A stretch of 64,000 nt of DNA from Bacteroidota bacterium (GCA_018267365.1 JAFDYQ010000015.1:30358-94357), one strand, 5' to 3'. Shown: positions 18,919 to 27,105, counted from the stretch's first letter. Program-made: numbers and translations. The notes: generated by a model not told the origin, from the letters alone.

Positions 18919-19827
18919 ATGAGTAAAGTATTGATCACCGGAGCCGATGGCCTGATAGGCACCAGATTGCAACAGCTGCTGAAGGTAAAAGGCTATACCA
19001 TGCATTGTATAGGTCGCGCCAGAGAGGGCCGCAAAAAGGCCCATCACTATATATGGGATGTGAAAGGCCAGTCTATGGACCCCGCAGCCCTGGAGGGGGT
19101 GACTGGTATCATACACCTGGCCGGTGCCGGGGTAGCCGACCAGCGGTGGACAGAAAGCCGGAAGAAAGAGATCTATGATAGCCGGATAGACTCTACCAGG
19201 CTACTGTACCAAACGCTGGCTACCATACCTAATCAAGTGAAGACCATAGTCTCTGCCGCTGCCGTAGGCTATTATGGTGACCGCGGAGCGGATGTGATAG
19301 GGGAGTCTGAGCCGGCAGGAGATAGTTTTCTAGCCAAAGTGGTACTGGACTGGGAGCGTGCGGTAGCGCAAATGGGAAAGCTCGGCGTGCGTCATGTCTG
19401 CTGCCGGATAGGGGTGGTACTGGCACGCGAGGGAGGCGCGCTGCCCCAGCTGGACAGGACAGTTGCGTTTGGTGTAGCACCTTATTTCGCTAAGGACAAC
19501 CTCTACTACCCGTGGGTGCATATAGATGATGTGTGCGGTACTATGATCCACGCACTGGAGAGTGAGACTATGCATGGCAGCTACAATACCACAGCACCCC
19601 AGCCGGTCTTGATCAAAGATATGATGAAGGCTATCATCGCTGCCCGTGGAGCTCATGCACTGCTGGTACCGGTGCCTCCACCGGCGCTAAAGGTGATGCT
19701 GGGGGAAATGTCTGAGGTAGTACTGCAAAGCCAGCGCTGTAGCGATGCTAAACTACTGGCTACCGGGTATCGGTTCAGGTATCCGGATTTAAGCGCGGCG
19801 CTGAAGGATATATATAAGAAAGGCTAG
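18919..19827 (+). CDS. TIGR01777-family SDR epimerase-like protein (YfcH/SulA-type)
   Basis: This 302-residue extended SDR protein has the NAD(P)-binding VLITGADGLIGTRLQQLL at the N-terminus, IIHLAGAGVADQRWT near residue 60 (the family hallmark), SAAAVGYYGDRG at the active-site strand, and a C-terminal DUF1731-like end with MLGEMSEVVLQSQR. Members are annotated as nucleoside-diphosphate-sugar epimerases but the substrate is not known. It converges on a short secreted-protein gene with a 4-base overlap. Confidence 0.9.
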   Translation: MSKVLITGADGLIGTRLQQLLKVKGYTMHCIGRAREGRKKAHHYIWDVKGQSMDPAALEGVTGIIHLAGAGVADQRWTESRKKEIYDSRIDSTRLLYQTLATIPNQVKTIVSAAAVGYYGDRGADVIGESEPAGDSFLAKVVLDWERAVAQMGKLGVRHVCCRIGVVLAREGGALPQLDRTVAFGVAPYFAKDNLYYPWVHIDDVCGTMIHALESETMHGSYNTTAPQPVLIKDMMKAIIAARGAHALLVPVPPPALKVMLGEMSEVVLQSQRCSDAKLLATGYRFRYPDLSAALKDIYKKG

Positions 19828-20183
19828 AAACCTTGCTTTAGCAGGACGTAGTCCGTTACGATATTGCCCTGATCGCCAGTGCTATTGGCACTCATCAGGA
19901 TGTAACCCTTTTTGCGCAGCTTATTGATGTTATCTACTATGATCTTCAGATTACCCGGCTCTGTTTTCTCACTATATGCCTCGAGAGGTATAGTTTCTTG
20001 GTTGCCATCTTCATATGTGATGATGATCTTTGACCCGATAAAGCCCGCCCCCTGCGCAGCAAACTTATTGATATCAAACACACGCATGAGACAGTAGCCG
20101 CTTTGAGCCGGTGCACCCTTCTGGGCGCTGGCGGCTACGGTACCCAGGCAGATGATCATTATTATACTGAGGATATGGCGCAC
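19824..20183 (-). CDS. Small secreted protein of unknown function
   Basis: This 119-residue protein has a signal peptide (MRHILSIIMIICLGTVAASA), read from a GTG start. The mature part of about 99 residues holds DINKFAAQGAGFIGSKIIITYEDG and a C-terminal STGDQGNIVTDYVLLKQGF; no family is recognised. It overlaps the end of the SDR gene by four bases on the opposite strand. Confidence 0.7.
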   Translation of the reverse strand: MRHILSIIMIICLGTVAASAQKGAPAQSGYCLMRVFDINKFAAQGAGFIGSKIIITYEDGNQETIPLEAYSEKTEPGNLKIIVDNINKLRKKGYILMSANSTGDQGNIVTDYVLLKQGF

Positions 20184-20300
20184 GATAATAGTTTTGATGA
20201 TAAATATAGGGTATCCATGGCAAATGAGGCGGCAATGACTTTAACAATAGGGTATAACATTTAGCCGGCGACTACCGTATATATATCAAAACACACCCTT

Positions 20301-20411
20301 ATGTACATTACACTCTTCAAGCAAGCCGTTATCGTATTTGTACTCACAGCAGCCAATGCTGTCATCGCCATCTCGCTGGCCAATATACTCCGCGCCTCAG
20401 GAGCTATCTGA
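20301..20411 (+). CDS. Possible 36-residue single-pass membrane peptide
   Basis: An ATG-to-TGA frame in the 315-bp gap before scpA encodes a 36-residue peptide: a short polar start (MYITLFKQA), one hydrophobic stretch VIVFVLTAANAVIAISLA, then NILRASGAI. The composition and length fit a small membrane protein, but short ORFs arise by chance, no ribosome-binding site is seen, and no homologue is known to me. The remainder of the gap shows nothing I can name. Confidence 0.3.
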   Translation: MYITLFKQAVIVFVLTAANAVIAISLANILRASGAI

Positions 20412-20498
20412 TTACTGGTCAGGGCATAATGGGACTTTCTGATTACACCTTGCTATCCCGCACAAATGGGTTAAATTCGTGTCCCTTTTGGTAAGGAT

Positions 20499-21296
20499 AT
20501 GAATAATCCTAACGATACATACTCGATCAAGCTGCCTCAGTTTGAGGGGCCGTTTGACCTCCTGCTCTTCTTTATAGAACGGGATGAGCTGGATATTTAT
20601 GATATTCCGATCTTTAAGATCACGCAGGACTTTCTGGATTACATACACCAGATGGAGCACCTCAATATCGAGCTGGCGGGAGAGTTTATACTCGTAGCTG
20701 CTACGCTCATGCGTATCAAGGCAAAACTGCTGCTGCCACGCAAGGAGGTAAACCCGGAGACCGGCCAGGAGATAGACCCGAGAGAGGAGCTCGTGACCCG
20801 GCTGATAGAGTACAAGAAGTTTAAAGAGGCTACAGAGCTCCTGCGCCAGATGGAGGATGACCGCCAGAGCATCACCAAGCGAGGCAATATCAGCGGCGAG
20901 ATGAGCGAGATCGCCACGCTCTTTGAGACGGAGTACGAGATGCAGTCCCTCACGATGTTCCGCCTGCTCAAGGCGTTTCAGACTGTAGTGACCCGTGTGG
21001 AGCGCGAGCGCAATAAGCCAGTACACACAGTAGTAGCGCCGGCATATACGATAGAGGGAGAGAAGATGCTCCTGCGCGATATGGTCAGGGAAAGAGAGCA
21101 GGTACTCTTTGAGCAGATATTTGATAAAGTAGAAAACCGGGTTCATGCCATCTTTACATTTCTGGCCATGCTGGAGCTGATACAGGAACAGGTACTGACC
21201 ATCATAGTGGGTGATGGATATAATAACTTCTGGATCCGCTCCAAGACTGATGAAGAGCGACATCCGGCTGCCGTAGACCACGGCGATCAGGCCTAA
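20499..21296 (+). CDS. scpA: Segregation and condensation protein A
   Basis: This is the kleisin subunit of the bacterial Smc-ScpAB condensin complex that compacts and helps segregate the chromosome. The 265-residue protein starts with the family pattern IKLPQFEGPFDLLLFFIERDELDIYDIPI and includes FILVAATLMRIKAKLLLPRKE and the C-terminal winged-helix FTFLAMLELIQEQVL. The length is normal. Its partner scpB is not in the window. The next gene is 66 bp downstream on the same strand. Confidence 0.94.
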   Translation: MNNPNDTYSIKLPQFEGPFDLLLFFIERDELDIYDIPIFKITQDFLDYIHQMEHLNIELAGEFILVAATLMRIKAKLLLPRKEVNPETGQEIDPREELVTRLIEYKKFKEATELLRQMEDDRQSITKRGNISGEMSEIATLFETEYEMQSLTMFRLLKAFQTVVTRVERERNKPVHTVVAPAYTIEGEKMLLRDMVREREQVLFEQIFDKVENRVHAIFTFLAMLELIQEQVLTIIVGDGYNNFWIRSKTDEERHPAAVDHGDQA

Positions 21297-21362
21297 AAGC
21301 ATCTCCCGGCACAATTTCCCTGTTTGCCTTTCGTCTGTATCTTTATCCAAAACCAATTCACA

Positions 21363-21695
21363 ATGAATACTGCACTACTCGTCACTACCAGCACCAATCT
21401 GGAGGGATACAAGATCACAAAGCAACTAGGCCTCGTCCGTGGCATCACCGTCCGCTCCCGTAGCGTCGTGGGCAATTTTGCCGGAGGTATACTGGCCATC
21501 TTTGGCGGTCGCAATAGCATCTATACTGATCTATGTGAGAAAGCCCGTGAGGAGGCCTACGAGCTCATGATGGAGCATGCCCAGAAGATGGGTGCCAATG
21601 CCGTGATCAACATGCGCTATGATGCCAATGAAGTGATGCCCGGCATGACAGAGGTGCTGGCATATGGCACAGCTGTATCAGTAGAGAAGGCCTAA
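21363..21695 (+). CDS. YbjQ/UPF0145 family protein
   Basis: This 110-residue protein matches the YbjQ family: TTSTNLEGYKITKQLGLVRG, SRSVVGNFAGGILAIFGGRN and MGANAVINMRYD are the conserved blocks. YbjQ-like proteins form pentameric rings whose function is unresolved. The start is the ATG at 21363; an upstream in-frame extension to 21324 is not conserved in character and was dropped. Confidence 0.9.
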   Translation: MNTALLVTTSTNLEGYKITKQLGLVRGITVRSRSVVGNFAGGILAIFGGRNSIYTDLCEKAREEAYELMMEHAQKMGANAVINMRYDANEVMPGMTEVLAYGTAVSVEKA

Positions 21696-21745
21696 TACTT
21701 TCGTTATATCCTACTCGGTTTCTCTCACTATCTTAGCCCACGCTG

Positions 21746-22819
21746 ATGGCAGAGATCCCCTCTAATAGTCCCTTATCACAGTTCCGGCCCCGCCGGGTAC
21801 TGCTGCCTGTAGCTATAGGAGTAGCCGTCACACTATACCTCATCTTTGGCCTGTCACGGCTGGATATGTCCGGCCTGTCTCAGATATCTTTCTCTCAGCA
21901 TCTGGCTATAGGTGGCATCATCTCTATACTGACTGTGGCTGTGCGGGATATAGCCTATATCTACCGCATGTGGCTGCTCACAGACCGGCAGCTCTCCTGG
22001 TGGCGGTGCTTTGAGGTCATCATGCTGTGGGAGTTTGGCTCCTCTGTCACACCTGCCTCTGTAGGTGGTGTCACTGCCATCTTTGTACTGCGCAAAGAGA
22101 AGCTCAGCTTTGGCAAGGGAGCTGCTATTGTCTTACTATGCTCCTACATGGATAATATTGCTTTCATCGTCGTGTTCAGTTCGCTCTTTCTGATCAATGG
22201 CACATCTATGTTTATCCTGCCGCCAGGCTGCGCCGAGCTGGGCCATGCTCCTGTCATGACAGCTATCCGCACTATGGCCGGCTATGCCTGGATCGGTTTT
22301 CTGGTAGTAGGTATCACAGGCAGTTTGCTGGGTTTTGGCATATTCGTCAGGCCGCAGTGGGCGCGCTCCTTTTGCCACAAGGTGGCACGCATCAAGTGGC
22401 TGCACCGCTGGAGACTCAAGATAGAACTGCTGGGAGACGAGATATGGTATACCTCCAAAGAGTTTAAGACCAAGGGAGCATTCTTTTTAATAAAGGTGCT
22501 CATAGCTACCATTATATCCTGGACCGCGCGCTATGCCCTGGCCAATGCGCTGATATGGACCTTCGCTACAGTAGACCTAAATATGCTGGACGTCTTTGTA
22601 CGCCAGTGCCTGCTCAGGGTCATCACTTTCATACCTACCACGCCCGGTGGCAGCGGCGTGTCTGAGCTCGGCTTCATAGCGCTAAACTGTGACTATCTGC
22701 CGGCAGGCCTGACCACAGCAGTGGCTATCATATGGCGGTTGCTTAATTTTTACCTTTATTTGGGTATCGGCGCTATTGTACTGCCACGCTGGATAGCCAG
22801 GGTCAATCAGACATCATAA
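21746..22819 (+). CDS. Lysylphosphatidylglycerol synthetase-like membrane protein (UPF0104/flippase-like)
   Basis: This 357-residue integral membrane protein has about eight hydrophobic segments. WEFGSSVTPASVGGVTAIFVLRKEKLSFGKG and the C-terminal FIPTTPGGSGVSELGF are the conserved loops of the UPF0104 / LPG_synthase_TM family, the flippase-like half of MprF. No catalytic lysyltransferase domain is attached, so it is not a full MprF; a lipid-transport role is plausible but unproven. It is co-oriented with scpA and hisB-like genes. Confidence 0.85.
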   Translation: MAEIPSNSPLSQFRPRRVLLPVAIGVAVTLYLIFGLSRLDMSGLSQISFSQHLAIGGIISILTVAVRDIAYIYRMWLLTDRQLSWWRCFEVIMLWEFGSSVTPASVGGVTAIFVLRKEKLSFGKGAAIVLLCSYMDNIAFIVVFSSLFLINGTSMFILPPGCAELGHAPVMTAIRTMAGYAWIGFLVVGITGSLLGFGIFVRPQWARSFCHKVARIKWLHRWRLKIELLGDEIWYTSKEFKTKGAFFLIKVLIATIISWTARYALANALIWTFATVDLNMLDVFVRQCLLRVITFIPTTPGGSGVSELGFIALNCDYLPAGLTTAVAIIWRLLNFYLYLGIGAIVLPRWIARVNQTS

Positions 22820-22852
22820 TATAGATTATCTCACTACTCAATACCAGATAAA

Positions 22853-23428
22853 ATGAAAAAAGTTCTTTTCATAGACCGCGATGGCACCATGATCCTCGAG
22901 ACAGATGATTTCAAGATCGAGACCATGGAGAAAATTATTTTTTATCCTGAGGTATTCTATTGGCTGGGTCGGATCGTGCGTGAGTTTGACTTTGAGCTGG
23001 TATTGGTCACTAATCAGGATGGCCTGGGATCGGATGCTTTTCCCCATGAGCCTTTCTACAGCACCCACCGCTTCATCATGAATACATTTGCCGGGGAGCG
23101 CATATTCTTTGCAGAAGAGTGTATAGATCCACATTATCCGCACGAGAATAAGGATACCCGCAAGCCCGGTACAGGTATGCTGAAGAAATACATCAATAAC
23201 CCAGAGTACGATCTCAAAAATTCATTTGTGATAGGTGACCGTATCACAGATGTGCAGCTGGCCAAAAATCTCGGCGCCCGCGCCTTCTGGCTGAATGACG
23301 GACGCTCGCTGGGAGGTACAGAGGTGCAGGATAGCCAAGAAACACTCTCTGCATATGTGGCCGTAGAGAGCCGCAAGTGGGAAGACATCTACAACTACCT
23401 GATAGAAAACAGGACCGGTATACTCTAG
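22853..23428 (+). CDS. HAD-family histidinol-phosphatase (HisB N-terminal type), stand-alone
   Basis: This 191-residue HAD phosphatase carries the HisB N-domain signature: LFIDRDGTM (nucleophile and acid/base Asp), LVTNQDGLGSDAFP, the zinc-loop segment ECIDPHYPHENKDTRKPGTGML in modified form, and SFVIGDRITDVQLAKNLGARAF. In many bacteria this domain is fused to imidazoleglycerol-phosphate dehydratase; here the frame ends right after the phosphatase and no dehydratase follows. It may act in histidine synthesis as a separate enzyme or on another substrate. Confidence 0.82.
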   Translation: MKKVLFIDRDGTMILETDDFKIETMEKIIFYPEVFYWLGRIVREFDFELVLVTNQDGLGSDAFPHEPFYSTHRFIMNTFAGERIFFAEECIDPHYPHENKDTRKPGTGMLKKYINNPEYDLKNSFVIGDRITDVQLAKNLGARAFWLNDGRSLGGTEVQDSQETLSAYVAVESRKWEDIYNYLIENRTGIL

Positions 23429-23483
23429 GATGATTAATAAGTGATTCTCATCATTTTTAGCATTTTATTGTGGCACTGATGTT

Positions 23484-23491
23484 TATATTTG
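23484..23491 (+). promoter_or_regulatory. -7 promoter box before the T9SS protein gene
   Basis: TATATTTG matches TAnnTTTG exactly and lies 20 bases before the ATG at 23512. No good -33 TTTG is found at the usual distance, so confidence is limited. Confidence 0.35.
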
Positions 23492-23511
23492 AAAGATAAC
23501 ACCAGCCCACG

Positions 23512-24852
23512 ATGAAGAAACTCTACGTAGTAGCATTGTTCCTAGGTCTTTATGGTTTCTCAGATGCGCAGATCACTATCACGCGCGCTGATATGCCGTC
23601 TATCAGAGATACAGCCCGCTACAGCACTACTAATAATAACATTGATATAAACACGACAGGTCCTAATATGACCTGGGACTTCTCCAATCTGGTGATCAAT
23701 GGTCAAGGCATAGACAGCTTCCGCTCTATCCTGTCTGTCAACCCGCTCTATGTACTATCATTCAACATCCTGGACTACGCTATCCGCAATGATGCCTTTC
23801 CGGCCATCGCCCAGTTGCAGATATCCAATCAGTATAGCTTCTACAAGAAAACCAACTCCTATGTCGAGATAGAGGGCTTTGGCGCAGAGTTTAATGGCAT
23901 CCCTCTACCGGCTGCGTATGATGTACCGGATAAGATCTACCAGTTTCCACTCACCTACGGCCGGAGAGATACTACTGCGTATGAGCTGACCATCTCCATA
24001 CCTAACCTGGGCAAGCTGCATATGGTAGGCAAAAGATTTAATAACGTGGATGGCTGGGGCACTGTCATTACACCTTACGGTAGTTTCCCATGCCTGCGCC
24101 TGCGCTCTTATCAGCAGGAGACGGACTCCTTTACCATAGATGCACTGGGTACTACGCTAGGTATACCTAATAATAAGATCACCTATCAGTGGCTGGCCAA
24201 TGGCCAGAAAATACCTGTAGTAGAGGTAACGGGTAACGACCAGTTTGGTTTTTACACAGTGACACGTCGTAGATTTCGCGACGGATTCAGAGTGCCGCCG
24301 CCGCCATTTACGGTACAGGCAGACTTTCGCGCTAACCATACCTCCTGCACTACGCGCGATACGATCTCTCTGATCAATCGCTCTACACCTTTTGTAGCCG
24401 GCACGTCGTACCGCTATGATATCACACCTTCTACATACACTTATGTGCAGGGTACTAATGATACTTTCTCTTTGGCCAAGGTTAATTTTACCGCACCGGG
24501 TCTCTATACAGTATCGCTTCACATAGTCAGTCCTACGGGGGGTACGCCAGCCACCGGCGATACTACCAAAGTAGACTACATCACAGTGACCTGGCCCACA
24601 GGCATGAGTGATCTCTATAAGGACCCAGCCCTACAGGTTTATCCTAACCCGGTCTCTGATATCCTCACAGTGCGTGCCTCAGAACCCATCACAGAGTTGA
24701 CTCTGATCAATACCCTGGGGCAGCGCGTCATGACACGGACAAATGAATCAAAGAGTGTATCCTTTAGTGTAAAGGCGTTGGAAGATGGTACCTATCTCAT
24801 GGAGGTAGTCACCCCATCTGGCCGTCAGATGCAAAAGATAGTGATACAGTAA
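23512..24852 (+). CDS. T9SS-exported protein with type A sorting domain
   Basis: This 446-residue protein has a signal peptide (MKKLYVVALFLGLYGFSDAQ), a beta-rich middle (residues about 20-360, including a PKD-like tail around PGLYTVSLHIVSPTGG) and a C-terminal type A sorting signal: LQVYPNPVSDILTV, INTLGQRVM, DGTYLMEVVTPSGRQMQKIVIQ. It should cross the outer membrane by the type IX system and be attached to or released from the surface. No enzymatic domain is recognised. Its stop lies six bases before the remnant of the convergent gene disrupted by the transposon. Confidence 0.88.
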   Translation: MKKLYVVALFLGLYGFSDAQITITRADMPSIRDTARYSTTNNNIDINTTGPNMTWDFSNLVINGQGIDSFRSILSVNPLYVLSFNILDYAIRNDAFPAIAQLQISNQYSFYKKTNSYVEIEGFGAEFNGIPLPAAYDVPDKIYQFPLTYGRRDTTAYELTISIPNLGKLHMVGKRFNNVDGWGTVITPYGSFPCLRLRSYQQETDSFTIDALGTTLGIPNNKITYQWLANGQKIPVVEVTGNDQFGFYTVTRRRFRDGFRVPPPPFTVQADFRANHTSCTTRDTISLINRSTPFVAGTSYRYDITPSTYTYVQGTNDTFSLAKVNFTAPGLYTVSLHIVSPTGGTPATGDTTKVDYITVTWPTGMSDLYKDPALQVYPNPVSDILTVRASEPITELTLINTLGQRVMTRTNESKSVSFSVKALEDGTYLMEVVTPSGRQMQKIVIQ

Positions 24853-24858
24853 ACGCTT

Positions 24859-24936
24859 TTATCGCGTGCGCCAGGCTTTGGCATAGCTGATAGCAGCAGC
24901 TTTCGATGCTACATATGTTATATAGTCAAAATAGTT
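24859..24936 (-). pseudogene. Severed 3' end of the gene at 29246-30703
   Basis: Read on the minus strand, the 70 bases at 24928-24859 contain the last 23 codons (FDYITYVASKAAAISYAKAW plus RTR, stop TAA) of the helical-repeat gene that now ends inside the transposon. Together with the 8-bp target duplication at 24929-24936 they were cut off by the insertion. Joining 30703-29280 to 24928-24859 gives one frame of 498 codons including the stop. An apparent minus-strand ORF of 105 codons that enters here from the element is a chimera, not a gene. Confidence 0.9.
24929..24936. repeat. Target-site duplication, left copy
   Basis: AAATAGTT immediately precedes the left terminal inverted repeat and is repeated exactly at 29280-29287 after the right one. 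Eight bases is the duplication length made by IS1595-family transposases. Confidence 0.92.
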
Positions 24937-24960
24937 GGTGTGTATCCCTTCTGGACAGTT
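24937..24960 (+). repeat. Left terminal inverted repeat of the IS1595 transposon
   Basis: The 24 bases begin GGTGTGTATCCC and end CTTCTGGACAGTT; they are the exact reverse complement of 29256-29279. The GG start agrees with IS1595-family ends. Confidence 0.93.
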
Positions 24961-24976
24961 ATAGGAAATAAAAATG

Positions 24977-25003
24977 TTTGTTGCAGATAATTGTGTAGGT
25001 TTG
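24977..25003 (+). promoter_or_regulatory. Promoter of the small left-end cargo gene
   Basis: TTTG (24977-24980) and TAGGTTTG (24996-25003, exact TAnnTTTG) are separated by 15 bases, a little short. The box lies 18 bases before the ATG at 25022 and supports that start over the upstream ATG at 24974, which would lie inside the promoter. Confidence 0.4.
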
Positions 25004-25021
25004 GGGGAAAACCATATACAA

Positions 25022-25228
25022 ATGAATACTGCTACCATTACCATATACAATGTAAACGGATCTGATAGGACAATAGAATACACATCGAAAGAACTAAAGG
25101 ATAATATAATCCCAGATAATGGTATGCCATTTAGCATGTCAATAGATATAACTGATTCAAAAGGCGCAACCATCACAATAAGTTTTGGAACGGATGGTAA
25201 TTGTACGATTTATAAGGATGCGCAATAA
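25022..25228 (+). CDS. Small cargo protein of unknown function, 68 residues
   Basis: The protein starts MNTATITIYNVNGSDRTIEY and is polar, with beta-like alternation and no signal peptide or membrane segment. Reading in frame from an earlier ATG at 24974 would add 16 residues but overlaps the likely promoter. It is the first gene inside the left end of the transposon and converges on the 179-residue gene across a hairpin terminator. I recognise no family. Confidence 0.6.
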   Translation: MNTATITIYNVNGSDRTIEYTSKELKDNIIPDNGMPFSMSIDITDSKGATITISFGTDGNCTIYKDAQ

Positions 25229-25230
25229 AA

Positions 25231-25248
25231 AAGCCCCTCTCGGGGCTT
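25231..25248 (-). terminator. Terminator shared by the convergent cargo genes
   Basis: The perfect stem AAGCCCC/GGGGCTT has a TCTC loop. On the minus strand it is followed by TTTTTATTG, making a strong terminator four bases after the stop of the 25253-25792 gene. On the plus strand the U-tract is weak. Confidence 0.75.
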
Positions 25249-25252
25249 AGTA

Positions 25253-25792
25253 TCATTTATCTGATTCTGATTTCTTTTTCCTATTAGATGCCTTAGATGT
25301 TTCATCGTACACCTCATGCCCGTAATTGTGTTTTTCGTTAAGCTCCCAAAGCATGTCATATAGTTTTATCGGGTCTTGAGATTCAGTTACCCATTGTAGT
25401 ATGACCTCTAACATTTCTTTCATCACTGGTTGATATGTCATTCTCCCATCGCTACCCCTTATACCCTTATTGTCTGACTTCTTTTTACCTAAGTTAAGAA
25501 AGATGTTTTTCTCGTCGTATATCAATTCACGTCCCGCCTTGTTTTCTTTGCCTGACGGTAGGTATTTACGCAATATGCGCCCAATACCCTTATAGTATAT
25601 ATCATACTTTTCCTGTGGGTTTTCAAAGTCTTTAGCAACAAGAGATTTAATCTCGTCAAATTGCTGTAGCTCCCCCGATATAATGTCTACGCCCAGTTTC
25701 AAACCCTTATTCTCTCTGGATTTTTGGAGCATTTCTAATCTCTCAAGTTCTTCGGCTTGAAGGTTAGGATTTGATGTCTTGATGTTACTCAT
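25253..25792 (-). CDS. Cargo protein of unknown function, partner of the HTH-ImmA gene
   Basis: This 179-residue, highly charged soluble protein reads as mostly helical. It begins MSNIKTSNPNLQAEELERLE, has a central NIFLNLGKKKSDNKGIRG and a Lys/Ser-rich tail (SKASNRKKKSESDK). There is no signal peptide or membrane segment and no family I recognise. Its ATG overlaps the end of the upstream HTH-ImmA/IrrE-like gene by eight bases (ATGAGTAA), so translation is likely coupled. Such two-gene units recall regulator-plus-effector or toxin-antitoxin arrangements, but nothing in the sequence identifies an activity. Confidence 0.75.
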   Translation of the reverse strand: MSNIKTSNPNLQAEELERLEMLQKSRENKGLKLGVDIISGELQQFDEIKSLVAKDFENPQEKYDIYYKGIGRILRKYLPSGKENKAGRELIYDEKNIFLNLGKKKSDNKGIRGSDGRMTYQPVMKEMLEVILQWVTESQDPIKLYDMLWELNEKHNYGHEVYDETSKASNRKKKSESDK

Positions 25793-26996
25793 CGGCAGTT
25801 GTGTTTAATTCAAAAATTTGTTTAATGTCGTTAGCTATCTGAGGGAGCATTTCACCTTCTTTCCATTTAATGATGCCTATGTTTTTAGTTGCTCTGCTGT
25901 AATCGGGGAAATACTCCCGATACAAACCATACATATTCTTTCCGTATAGCTTGTCTTGATAGTGCATATAAGCCCAATAAAGTATAGAAACATGCACCTC
26001 ATTTTGATCGGCGAACTTCTTTATTACATAAGGGTTGTTGATGTGAATTTTGATGAAGTTAAACCTGTCAACATCACAAAAGTAGTTCCATGAAAATTCG
26101 ATAGCCTTATCTTCCACTAAGAATAGATCAGGCTCACCCGATATATGAAAACCGTTGTTTTCTAGATGTTCAAAATCAAATAACACGTGCTCTAATTCAT
26201 GAAGCAGGGTTATCCATAGATTAGGATAGCTTTTCCCGTAGTCGGTCAATACAATACACGGCTTGCCTTTTATCACAAATGATGCACCAACTGTACTTGT
26301 ATTTGTGAGTTGAGATTGTACTATCACGGTCACGCCTACATGAAATAAGGCGCGACACACCAACTCAAGTCCCATATCTACATCCTGTGAGTATGGACGG
26401 ATTTTTGAAACAATATCCTTTAGTGCATCCCTATCATACTCATGAGGGTTGCTAATGTCGTTGAATAGCTTAATCGCAGACGCGACCCAAAGGTCTTTCA
26501 TTTTATCAGAAAACGACCTTTTCGCTTTTCTATATAGCGGAGTATTGAGATTTGTTTGATATTCATATATACTCTCGTAGCCGAAAAAGTTTAGTATAGT
26601 TTGAGTGAGTATGTCTACGTCACTAGTATTAGGAAGAAACCCAATCTTGATTAGCTTTTTTAAGTCAAAGTTTTTAGCAAGGAAAGTGGCTTTACGAGCC
26701 TTGTCTATTGAACTTATATACTGAGCATCCAAGTTTTTTAATACAGCAGCTATGGCATCACTTTCGCTTATTTCAAGAAACTGGGCTAACTTTAAGACAT
26801 TGATTAAAGAGGGCTGTTTAGCTGTACCATTTATCATGTCCACGAAAGTGTCATACTCTATGCTCAGCAAATTCCTAACCTTAGTTTCGGTTAGATCATA
26901 CTCCTTCATTTTAGCTTCCAATAGGGGTCTAAGGTCTAAGTCCTTATTTCCCCCCAAGGCTTTTTGAAGTATATCGTCTATGCTGTTATCTGACAT
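25785..26996 (-). CDS. HTH-domain ImmA/IrrE-like metallopeptidase (cargo regulator)
   Basis: This 403-residue protein has two parts. Residues about 25-85 look like a Cro/C1-type helix-turn-helix (TKVRNLLSIEYDTFVDMING, then LINVLKLAQFLEIS). Residues about 205-305 match the ImmA/IrrE (DUF955) zinc peptidase: LLHELEH with HExxH at 266-270 and the third-ligand region VEDKAIEFSWNYF near 294-304. In phages and conjugative elements such proteins cleave or control a repressor of the element's own genes; here DNA binding and peptidase are in one chain. It is transcribed divergently from the transposase, from a promoter that overlaps a repeated half-site. Confidence 0.82.
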   Translation of the reverse strand: MSDNSIDDILQKALGGNKDLDLRPLLEAKMKEYDLTETKVRNLLSIEYDTFVDMINGTAKQPSLINVLKLAQFLEISESDAIAAVLKNLDAQYISSIDKARKATFLAKNFDLKKLIKIGFLPNTSDVDILTQTILNFFGYESIYEYQTNLNTPLYRKAKRSFSDKMKDLWVASAIKLFNDISNPHEYDRDALKDIVSKIRPYSQDVDMGLELVCRALFHVGVTVIVQSQLTNTSTVGASFVIKGKPCIVLTDYGKSYPNLWITLLHELEHVLFDFEHLENNGFHISGEPDLFLVEDKAIEFSWNYFCDVDRFNFIKIHINNPYVIKKFADQNEVHVSILYWAYMHYQDKLYGKNMYGLYREYFPDYSRATKNIGIIKWKEGEMLPQIANDIKQIFELNTTADE

Positions 26997-26998
26997 TT

Positions 26999-27067
26999 AG
27001 TAGGAATTTACACCACAAATATAAGGATATTGCTTGCATATTTGCAAATAAAGTAGGAATTCCTACT
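26999..27067. promoter_or_regulatory. Repeated half-site, possible operator in the divergent control region
   Basis: AGTAGGAATT occurs at 26999-27008, right at the expected start of the HTH-ImmA transcript, and again as the left arm of the perfect palindrome AGTAGGAATTCCTACT at 27052-27067, just before the transposase promoter. The two sites are 53 bp apart, close to five helical turns. A TTGCA/TGCAA repeat (27034-27047) lies between them. The arrangement fits autoregulation by the neighbouring HTH protein, which is inference. Confidence 0.55.
27016..27048 (-). promoter_or_regulatory. Promoter of the HTH-ImmA operon
   Basis: On the minus strand, TTTG (27048-27045) and TATATTTG (27023-27016, exact -7 match) are 21 bases apart. 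Transcription would start near 27011-27008, on the first half-site and about 12 bases before the ATG. Confidence 0.6.
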
Positions 27068-27075
27068 GATTTTAT

Positions 27076-27105
27076 TTTGAGATTTCGATTTTGTCCTTAT
27101 CTTTG
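27076..27105 (+). promoter_or_regulatory. Promoter of the transposase gene
   Basis: TTTG (27076-27079) and TATCTTTG (27098-27105, exact TAnnTTTG) are 18 bases apart. The expected start is near 27110, about 12 bases before the transposase ATG. The palindrome at 27052-27067 ends eight bases upstream. Confidence 0.6.

Noticed and set aside
20412..21356. 314-codon minus-strand ORF opposite scpA
   Set aside because: scpA on the plus strand is unambiguous; the antisense product has no domain.
24859..25176. 105-codon minus-strand ORF at the left transposon end
   Set aside because: It joins element sequence to the severed tail of the host gene; it is a by-product of insertion, and the plus-strand small gene with a -7 box explains the region better.
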